From the NCBI GenBank assembly GCA_030635805.1, contig DAOVYC010000059.1, forward strand, positions 1 to 5,256: a DNA stretch of 5,256 nucleotides, given 5' to 3'. The stretch comes from a bacterium. Its GTDB lineage: Bacteria; Patescibacteriota; Gracilibacteria; JAUYGZ01; DAOVYC01. The position numbers and the translations under genes are program-made. A model generated the notes under the pieces. The model was not told where the DNA came from. It did not search any database and was given only the letters and a program-made list of their open reading frames with translations. Shown piece after piece: positions 1 to 4,902 of this stretch (positions within the stretch are counted from its first letter, which is position 1; every line of letters begins with the position of its first letter).

Positions 1-796
1 CTGCGGCGTAGATTCGAGAAACATTCGTCCGGGCATTATTGTCAACAATCACTTCACCCTTTTCATTCAGCTCCACCCCAAGATCTTTCACTAGCTCGTT
101 CCGGGGTAAATATCCTATGGCAATAAAAACCCCATCCAACTCCAGTTCGCCACCGGTATCAAACTTCACTTTCTCCAACTTATTCTCACCCACAAACTCA
201 ATAACATTTGTATTGTTTATCACTTCAATTTTTGGATTAGCCTCCATTCTTTTTCTATTGATCGGTTCCGGATGAACATCTTGGCCACGATAAATAATAT
301 AAACCTTGTCCGCATGTTCTGCCAGAAACAAAGACTCCTTCACCGCACTATCTGATCCGCCAACTATTGCCACTGTTTTTTCTTTAAAAAAAGGACCGTC
401 GCAAATAGCGCAGTAAGAAATCCCTTTGTTAGCCAATTTCTCTTCACCGGAAACTCCCAGTTCTTTGTGTCTGCTACCGGTAGCAATCAAAAGGGTTTTA
501 CCCTCCCACTTCTCTTCACCGGCTTGGATCAAAAAACCGTTATCGGTTTTTTCAATCTTGGTTACTTGCTTCTGAACGATTTCTACTCCCATCGATTCTG
601 CATGTTTTTTTATATTTTGACCCAATTCCATCCCGGTCAGACTCAAAAATCCCGGATAATTTTCCACAATATGAGTTTGGGTAATAGTTCCGCCCATCAT
701 TTCACCTACTACCAACGTTTTCATTCCAAAACGCGCCGAGTAAATAGAGGCGGACAAACCGCTCACTCCGGTACCGATTACTATAAAATCATACAT
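1..796 (-). CDS. trxB: Thioredoxin reductase-like FAD/NAD(P) disulfide oxidoreductase, 3' end outside window
   Basis: This is a cytosolic flavoenzyme that passes electrons from a pyridine nucleotide through FAD and a cysteine pair to thioredoxin or a similar protein. The visible 265 residues show the family in order: FAD-binding GTGVSG (8-13), VENYPGF (44-50), ATG (105-107), the redox motif CAICDG (C129, C132, acid D133), the second nucleotide-binding motif GGSDSA (146-151), and RIYAAG at the window edge, which normally opens the FAD-contacting GD motif. About 40-50 residues should follow outside the window, given a usual length near 310. The ATG at 796 gives an N-terminus that starts directly at the first beta strand (MYDFIVIG). 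No Shine-Dalgarno sequence precedes it. The gene lies 48 bases downstream of the 845-1534 gene on the same strand and shows no promoter of its own, so co-transcription is likely. Oddity: the segment equivalent to the NADPH-phosphate motif HRRDxxR reads YRGQDVH (169-175), so NADPH preference is uncertain. The family call is firm; the exact electron donor and partner are not visible. Confidence 0.93.
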   Translation of the reverse strand, partial: MYDFIVIGTGVSGLSASIYSARFGMKTLVVGEMMGGTITQTHIVENYPGFLSLTGMELGQNIKKHAESMGVEIVQKQVTKIEKTDNGFLIQAGEEKWEGKTLLIATGSRHKELGVSGEEKLANKGISYCAICDGPFFKEKTVAIVGGSDSAVKESLFLAEHADKVYIIYRGQDVHPEPINRKRMEANPKIEVINNTNVIEFVGENKLEKVKFDTGGELELDGVFIAIGYLPRNELVKDLGVELNEKGEVIVDNNARTNVSRIYAA

Positions 797-844
797 GAAA
801 CATAGAGCTTAAAACTTGAAACTAGGGTTTACTGCTTACCGCTT
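796..844. repeat. 7-base-periodic repeat run between two genes
   Basis: On the plus strand the spacer breaks into 7-base units: TGAAACA (796-802, its first base being the trxB start codon), TAGAGCT (803-809), TAAAACT (810-816) and TGAAACT (817-823). A less similar unit follows (824-830), then ACTGCTT (831-837) and ACCGCTT (838-844). The spacer is almost wholly made of these units and holds no recognisable promoter or ribosome binding site. Degenerate heptad runs also occur at 1592-1669. The function is unknown. Confidence 0.6.
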
Positions 845-1534
845 TTAAGACACCAGTTTTCCGAAATTCTCCAACTCCGGATAGTACTGCTTAATCTGCA
901 CAGGGGAGTAATTAAATATTCCGTTGATTGACGAGAGCGGAGGGGATATTTCTTTCAGGGTAAGCCCATGGCAGGATTTCAATTCGTGAAATAATTTAGA
1001 ACTTGTACAGGGAAGTATTGATTTAAAAAGTTCCTGTATTTCATCGCTGTTTTTCACTCCAATTACTCCAATGCTTCCATCTTTTTGACGCCATAAATTT
1101 ATATCAAAATCAGGAAGTAATTCATAAATATTCAAAATATTTTTATATTCCAAAATAACAGACATGGGTTGTACGACCAGAATCTCTTTATATTTAAGCT
1201 TGAGAAGCTTCAAAATGGCATAAGCCATGCCAATGGGTTGTTCATATTTTTCATACGGAAGGGTCTTTTTAAATCTTAACTTGTGGACATCTTTCATTTG
1301 AACAAAATTAACCTTTTGTCCTCTTTTCAGTGGAGAGTAGAAAAAATAATAATCGTAAGCTTTTTGCTTGGGATTAAAATACTTAAGCATATCCAAAATA
1401 AGAGCCCTCTCTATCTTTTTGGCATCATTTTGGTTTCCGGTTATTCGAACCAGTGACTTATTTGGTTCAAGCGAGGCGATAGGTAGTTGAGAAAAAAATA
1501 TCAACGCCCGATCCTTTGGAACAATGTTTGGCAT
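845..1534 (-). CDS. Hypothetical protein, possibly a degenerate DUF2064/GT-A-fold relative
   Basis: This 229-residue protein has no signal peptide or membrane segment that I can see. I do not recognise it outright, but the order and spacing of motifs resemble DUF2064 proteins (GT-A-type, related to MobA/CofC nucleotidyltransferases). Near the N-terminus ALIFFSQLP (10-18) and KSLVR (26-30) sit where the family has a first strand and a KTRL motif. NDAKKIERALILDML (36-50) matches the helix after it. QPIGMAYAIL (99-108) corresponds to Q..G.LG.R, EILVVQPMS (117-125) to the strand ending in G-S-D, DGSIGVIGV (152-160) to DGGYYLIGL, and LFKSILPCTSSKLF (169-182) to LF..I.WST..VL. The basic KTRL and the metal-binding GSD are both lost, so catalysis by the usual mechanism is doubtful. 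Start: the ATG at 1534 lies about 14 bases from the predicted transcription start and has no Shine-Dalgarno sequence. It is probably the first gene of a unit with trxB. It is real coding sequence by length, promoter and position; the family is tentative. Confidence 0.8.
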   Translation of the reverse strand: MPNIVPKDRALIFFSQLPIASLEPNKSLVRITGNQNDAKKIERALILDMLKYFNPKQKAYDYYFFYSPLKRGQKVNFVQMKDVHKLRFKKTLPYEKYEQPIGMAYAILKLLKLKYKEILVVQPMSVILEYKNILNIYELLPDFDINLWRQKDGSIGVIGVKNSDEIQELFKSILPCTSSKLFHELKSCHGLTLKEISPPLSSINGIFNYSPVQIKQYYPELENFGKLVS

Positions 1535-1554
1535 AAGACTTAATTACTAAGAAA

Positions 1555-1583
1555 ACTATACTAGAATGTCGTCCAGATCTCAA
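1555..1583 (-). promoter_or_regulatory. Sigma-70-type promoter for the 845-1534 gene and trxB
   Basis: Reading the minus strand, the -35 element TTGAGA (1583-1578, 5 of 6 to consensus) is followed by a 17-base spacer and the -10 element TATAGT (1560-1555, 5 of 6). Transcription would start near 1548, giving a leader of only about 14 bases before the ATG at 1534. That leaves no room for a normal ribosome binding site. Confidence 0.75.
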
Positions 1584-1591
1584 ACAAATAT

Positions 1592-1669
1592 AGCTTATAG
1601 CTGGTAGCTAGTAGCTTCTTAGTAGGTCTACAGGCTACAAGCTAAGAAGTTACAAGCTAAAAAGCTAAT
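1592..1669. repeat. AGCT-heptad repeat forming a long imperfect inverted repeat
   Basis: The left half runs in 7-base steps: AGCTTAT (1592), AGCTGGT (1599), AGCTAGT (1606), AGCTTCT (1613). The right half has AGCTAAG (1640), AGCTAAA (1655) and AGCTAAT (1663), with some 8-base steps. Because AGCT is self-complementary, the halves pair: 1611-1622 with 1642-1653 (12 pairs, one of them G-T), 1605-1609 with 1655-1659, and 1598-1602 with 1663-1667, leaving a 19-base loop at 1623-1641. The element fills almost exactly the gap between the back-to-back -35 elements of the divergent promoters. It carries no reading frame. It is not a typical terminator because no T-tract follows. Confidence 0.7.
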
Positions 1670-1670
1670 C

Positions 1671-1699
1671 TTGGCAAGAATTTTTACCACATTTACTAT
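1671..1699 (+). promoter_or_regulatory. Candidate upstream promoter P1 of nrdJ
   Basis: The -35 element TTGGCA (1671-1676, 5 of 6) and the -10 element TACTAT (1694-1699, 4 of 6) are separated by 17 bases. Start would fall near 1706, giving a leader of about 175 bases with both NrdR-like sites downstream of the start. It competes with the overlapping candidate P2 at 1699-1726. Confidence 0.5.
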
Positions 1700-1726
1700 T
1701 GACCAAATCTTCCTCACTGGTATATC
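1699..1726 (+). promoter_or_regulatory. Candidate downstream promoter P2 of nrdJ, overlapping the weak NrdR-like site
   Basis: The -35 element TTGACC (1699-1704, 5 of 6) and the -10 element TATATC (1721-1726, 4 of 6) are 16 bases apart. The summed match equals that of P1. The -10 lies inside the weaker NrdR-like site (1717-1732), and the start near 1733 falls between the two sites. That is the arrangement expected for NrdR repression, so P2 fits the regulatory picture better. Confidence 0.5.
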
Positions 1727-1764
1727 TTGGGACATGCGCTCAAGGAGCACACAACATCTTGTGT
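1717..1764 (+). promoter_or_regulatory. Candidate NrdR operator pair upstream of nrdJ
   Basis: The box at 1749-1764 reads ACACAACATCTTGTGT and matches the known NrdR consensus ACACWATATATWGTGT at 14 of 16 positions, with perfect ACAC and GTGT ends. A second, weaker site at 1717-1732 matches 9 of 16. It shares the core ATCTTG-G with the first and lacks a good left half. The centres are 32 bases apart, about three helical turns, which is the usual spacing for NrdR box pairs. NrdR is an ATP-cone, zinc-finger repressor of ribonucleotide reductase genes in bacteria. The strong box also lies in an 11-pair hairpin (1743-1746 plus 1748-1754 with 1759-1769, G1747 bulged, loop CATC), so an RNA role cannot be excluded. 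Confidence 0.7.
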
Positions 1765-1771
1765 GTCCTCT

Positions 1772-1829
1772 GGAAATTCAATGGTTACGGCAGAAATCAC
1801 ATAGTAACGCCGTTTAATACTAATATTCC
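1772..1829 (+). other. Foldable segment of the nrdJ leader, candidate cis-regulatory RNA
   Basis: An outer stem pairs 1772-1778 with 1822-1829 (7 pairs, A1825 bulged). Within it, GTTAC (1784-1788) pairs with GTAAC (1804-1808). A second pairing, ACGGC (1787-1791) with GCCGT (1809-1813), is mutually exclusive with the inner stem. I could not match the segment to the B12 box or core of the cobalamin riboswitch. A candidate motif named after nrdJ exists in the literature as I recall, but I cannot test the match. Pairing this short can occur by chance. Confidence 0.3.
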
Positions 1830-1880
1830 TGGAAAAGTGTACGTTTTTTCTATCCCCCTATTATTTAAAATAAATAAGAT

Positions 1881-4772
1881 ATGACCACAGTTTCCACACA
1901 AAAGCAAGTATCCGAAAAAACTTCTGCAAAAACTATCCGTAAACCATCAAATCTGATTAAAAATTATCAATCAGATCTTAAAGAAAACTACAAAAAAAAT
2001 GGTCTAAAATTTGATCGTATTTACACTAAAAAGGGGATACATCCTTTTGATGCAATTGAGTGGGAAAAAAGAGATGCCGTTATCAAAAACATGAAAGGAG
2101 AAACGGTTTACGAGCAGAAAAACGTCGAAGTTCCAAAATCTTGGTCAATCAACGCCACCAAAATTACCGTTTCAAAATACTTTTACGGGAAAGGAAACAC
2201 CAGAGAAAACAGTGTTAAACAACTGGTAGACCGTGTTACTCGCACCATGGCCGATTGGGGCAAAGAAGACGGTTATTTTGCCAGTGAAAAAGATGCCGAA
2301 ACTTTTTACAACGAACTCACTTACCTCTGTCTAAATCAGTATGGTGCCTTCAACAGCCCGGTTTGGTTTAATTGCGGAGTACACAGATATGATACCGGAT
2401 CGGGAACGGGAAGATATTATTGGAACACGGAAAAACAGGAAGTTTTGGAAGCAGGCGACAATTATACTCATCCTCAATGCTCAGCCTGCTTCATTAATTC
2501 CGTAAAGGATACCATGAGCTCCATCTTAGGGCTTACTAAAACAGAAGGAATGCTTTTTAAATTCGGTTCCGGCGCCGGTGTAAATCTTTCCCCGATTCGT
2601 TCTTCCATGGAAGCTCTTAGCGGAGGAGGGGAGGCTTCGGGTCCGGTATCCTTCATGAAAGGATTCGATGCTTTTGCCGGAGTTATAAAGTCCGGTGGTA
2701 AAACTCGCCGGGCGGCCAAAATGATCTGTATGGATATTTCCCATCCGGACATTATGGAATTCATCGAATGCAAAGAAAAAGAAGAGAAAAAAATTCACGC
2801 TCTCATAGCGGCCGGATATGACGGTTCATTTGACGGTGAGGCCTATAAATCTGTTTTCTTCCAAAACGCTAATCATAGCATCCGGGTTACCGATAAATTT
2901 ATGGAACTCTGCGAAAATAACCAAAATTGGAACACAAAAGCCATTTCAGATGGAAGAACCATAGAAAGTAAACCCGCCTTTGATTATCTCAAGAAAATTT
3001 CCGAAGCCACCTGGAGATGTGGCGACCCGGGATTGCAGTACGATACTACCATCAACGACTGGCACACTTGTTCCGCCACGGATCGTATCTACGCCAGCAA
3101 CCCCTGCAGTGAATATATGTTTCTCAATGATTCGGCCTGTAACCTGGCCTCCCTCAATCTTATGAAATTCAGAAAAGACAACGGAACTTTCGATACCGAA
3201 AAATTCAGACATGCCGTAAGATTATTCACTACCGCTCAAGAGATTATTGTCGATCGTGCCAGCTATCCTGTAAAAAATATTGCTCAAAATAGTCACGACT
3301 ATCGACCGCTCGGACTTGGTTATGCCAATATCGGTTCGCTTCTTATGTCTTTTGGTCTTCCTTATGACAGTGAGGCGGGAAGGGCTTGGGCGGCCGGTAT
3401 TACCGCCATTCTCACCGGGGAATCTTATCATCAATCAGCAATAATGGCTCGGGCTTTAGGTTCATTTCCATATTATAAAAAAAATGAAAAAAGCATCACA
3501 AGAGTCATGAAAAAACACCAGAAAGCTCTAAATAATATCAAGAAAGAATATGTTCAAAAAGATATCATTACCACCGCCCAAAAATGCTGGGATGATGTTA
3601 TTGAATTAAATGAAAAATACGGGCTTCGAAACGCCCAGGCTTCTGTTCTAGCTCCCACCGGCACCATCGGTCTCATGATGGATTGTGCTACTACCGGCAT
3701 TGAACCCGAACTGGCTCTCGTAAAATATAAAAGTCTTATCGGCGGAGGTAATATGAAATTTGTTAATACTACAGTAGTTCAAGCTCTCACCAGGCTAAAT
3801 TACACCGGCAGTCAAATCAAAGAAATTAGCAAACATATCGAAAGTAAAGACACCATTGAAGGGGCCCCTCACTTAAAAAAAGAAGACTTATTTGTTTTTG
3901 ATTGTGCCTTTAAACCATTGAACGGTAAGCGTTTTATTCACTACATGGGGCACATTCAAATGATGGCCGCTGTTCAGCCGTTTATTTCCGGAGCTATTTC
4001 TAAAACCGTGAACATGCCGGAAGAATCTACCGTAGACGATATCATCGATGCCTACACTCAAGGTTGGAAACTGAGCATCAAAGCTCTCGCTATTTATCGT
4101 GATGGGTCTAAGGGTGCTCAACCGCTTAGTACCAAGAAAACGGAGACAAAATCAGAATCAGAAAAAAAAGCCGTCATTGGTCCCTATCGAAAAAAACTTG
4201 AAGATGAAAGAAGGTCTATCACCCATAAATTCTCTGTTGGAGGTCACAAAGGATATATTACGGTCGGTATGTATGAAAACGGTCAACCGGGTGAAATCTT
4301 TATTACCATGGCCAAAGAGGGAAGTACCATCTCCGGACTTATGGATGCCTTTGCTACTTCCACTTCTCTCAACCTTCAGTACGGTGTACCCCTCAAAATC
4401 CTCATCAACAAATTCTCCCACGTTCGTTTTGAGCCAAGTGGATTTACCAACAACAAAGAAATTCCCATGGTAAAATCCGTTATGGACTATATTTTCCGCT
4501 GGCTAGCTCTTAAATTTCTTCCCCGGGAAGAAGCCAGTGAATTTCATACCGCTATAAGAATCAAAGACAAAATCAACGAAATAGACAAAAATTCATCCTC
4601 CGACGTGTCCTCCGAAACTTTAGTGAAGGAGGAAAAACAAGAATACGCCGAGCCAATAACTTTCAAAAATCACGAAGACGCTATTGCTTGTCACATCTGT
4701 GGCTCAACCATGATTCGCAACGGATCTTGTTACAAATGTGACAACTGTGGAGCTACAAGCGGGTGTTCCTAG
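1881..4772 (+). CDS. nrdJ: Adenosylcobalamin-dependent class II ribonucleotide reductase
   Basis: NrdJ makes deoxyribonucleotides by reducing ribonucleotides in the cytosol; cleavage of adenosylcobalamin generates a cysteine thiyl radical, so no radical-storing small subunit or oxygen is needed. The 963 residues form a full-length long-type enzyme. An S/T/K-rich tail (1-40) leads into FDRIYTKKGIHPFDAIEWEKR and the NSPVWFN motif (158-164). Substrate-reducing C203 lies in SACF, with the loop GSGAGVN at 229-235. NPCSE (407-411) holds thiyl C409 and E411, and C420 in CNLASLNL is the partner of C203, at the same 11-residue distance from the radical cysteine as in Thermotoga maritima NrdJ. APTGTIG (591-597) is the phosphate loop. 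A TSCPD domain spans about 772-885. The zinc finger has C937, C940, C950, C953, C956 and C962; in this family it mediates catalytic turnover. No N-terminal ATP-cone is present, so overall activity control by dATP at that site is not expected. The start at 1881 is chosen because the next in-frame Met is residue 71, inside the conserved region. No Shine-Dalgarno sequence is present. It is probably monocistronic and NrdR-controlled. Confidence 0.98.
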   Translation: MTTVSTQKQVSEKTSAKTIRKPSNLIKNYQSDLKENYKKNGLKFDRIYTKKGIHPFDAIEWEKRDAVIKNMKGETVYEQKNVEVPKSWSINATKITVSKYFYGKGNTRENSVKQLVDRVTRTMADWGKEDGYFASEKDAETFYNELTYLCLNQYGAFNSPVWFNCGVHRYDTGSGTGRYYWNTEKQEVLEAGDNYTHPQCSACFINSVKDTMSSILGLTKTEGMLFKFGSGAGVNLSPIRSSMEALSGGGEASGPVSFMKGFDAFAGVIKSGGKTRRAAKMICMDISHPDIMEFIECKEKEEKKIHALIAAGYDGSFDGEAYKSVFFQNANHSIRVTDKFMELCENNQNWNTKAISDGRTIESKPAFDYLKKISEATWRCGDPGLQYDTTINDWHTCSATDRIYASNPCSEYMFLNDSACNLASLNLMKFRKDNGTFDTEKFRHAVRLFTTAQEIIVDRASYPVKNIAQNSHDYRPLGLGYANIGSLLMSFGLPYDSEAGRAWAAGITAILTGESYHQSAIMARALGSFPYYKKNEKSITRVMKKHQKALNNIKKEYVQKDIITTAQKCWDDVIELNEKYGLRNAQASVLAPTGTIGLMMDCATTGIEPELALVKYKSLIGGGNMKFVNTTVVQALTRLNYTGSQIKEISKHIESKDTIEGAPHLKKEDLFVFDCAFKPLNGKRFIHYMGHIQMMAAVQPFISGAISKTVNMPEESTVDDIIDAYTQGWKLSIKALAIYRDGSKGAQPLSTKKTETKSESEKKAVIGPYRKKLEDERRSITHKFSVGGHKGYITVGMYENGQPGEIFITMAKEGSTISGLMDAFATSTSLNLQYGVPLKILINKFSHVRFEPSGFTNNKEIPMVKSVMDYIFRWLALKFLPREEASEFHTAIRIKDKINEIDKNSSSDVSSETLVKEEKQEYAEPITFKNHEDAIACHICGSTMIRNGSCYKCDNCGATSGCS

Positions 4773-4775
4773 AAA

Positions 4776-4789
4776 TGTGATTTATCACA
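4776..4789. repeat. Short perfect palindrome just after the nrdJ stop
   Basis: TGTGATTTATCACA forms a 5-pair stem with a TTTA loop, 3 bases after the nrdJ stop codon. No T-tract follows. It may be a weak 3' hairpin ahead of the main terminator. The half-site TCACA recurs at 4860-4864 and 4871-4875, near the next promoter. Confidence 0.45.
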
Positions 4790-4802
4790 CCAAAAGAAGT
4801 GT

Positions 4803-4832
4803 AGGCGTTCATTAATTTGAACGCCTTTCTTT
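4803..4832 (+). terminator. Rho-independent terminator of nrdJ
   Basis: A perfect 9-pair stem, AGGCGTTCA (4803-4811) with TGAACGCCT (4818-4826), has a 6-base loop and is followed by TTCTTT (4827-4832). It begins 30 bases after the stop codon of nrdJ and ends 11 bases before the next -35 element, so it separates the two transcription units. Confidence 0.9.
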
Positions 4833-4843
4833 ACCTCCCTTAT

Positions 4844-4871
4844 TTGACTAGATAAATCATCACAGTATAAT
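4844..4871 (+). promoter_or_regulatory. Near-consensus sigma-70 promoter of the 4903 gene
   Basis: The -35 element TTGACT (4844-4849, 5 of 6) and a perfect -10 element TATAAT (4866-4871) are separated by 16 bases. The start is expected near 4878, about 25 bases before the ATG at 4903. It is the best promoter in the window by consensus match. Confidence 0.82.
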
Positions 4872-4878
4872 CACACAG

Positions 4879-4896
4879 TGTCTAAATTAGTAGACA
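4879..4896. promoter_or_regulatory. Inverted repeat at the transcription start, possible operator or 5' hairpin
   Basis: TGTCTA (4879-4884) and TAGACA (4891-4896) are perfect inverted copies separated by 6 bases. The element begins at the predicted start of transcription and ends 6 bases before the ATG. It could be a repressor site. It could also be an RNA hairpin at the very 5' end that affects translation or stability, notable because no Shine-Dalgarno sequence is present. A smaller palindrome, ACAC-A-GTGT (4873-4881), overlaps its left edge. Confidence 0.5.
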
Positions 4897-4902
4897 AATA
4901 CT

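Noticed and set aside
467..805. 112-codon plus-strand frame antisense to the thioredoxin reductase gene
   Set aside because: It is a shadow of the minus-strand gene, which has full family motifs through the same stretch.
1592..1669. CRISPR array or tRNA-like element in the AGCT repeats
   Set aside because: The repeat unit is only 7 bases, with no spacers of regular length. The fold is a single long hairpin without cloverleaf features.
1734..1817. Possible 27-residue upstream reading frame in the nrdJ leader, and a 7-residue frame at 1781-1804
   Set aside because: Neither has a ribosome binding site or a run of regulatory codons. Frames this short are expected by chance.
1700..1880. Classical adenosylcobalamin riboswitch before nrdJ
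   Set aside because: The conserved B12 box and core segments are not found. Only CACTG at 1715-1719 is reminiscent, which is too little.
1699..1884. 61-codon plus-strand frame starting with TTG and overlapping the nrdJ start
   Set aside because: It begins inside the promoter region, has a rare start codon, no ribosome binding site and no recognisable protein features. The region is better explained by promoter, operator and leader signals.
4776..4789. CRP/FNR-type binding site TGTGA-N4-TCACA
   Set aside because: The half-sites resemble CRP, but the spacing is 4 instead of 6 bases. It lies between a stop codon and a terminator, not near a promoter.
4862..4877. Third NrdR box near the right-hand promoter
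   Set aside because: It matches only about half of the consensus positions and lacks the GTGT end, so it is explained by the promoter itself.
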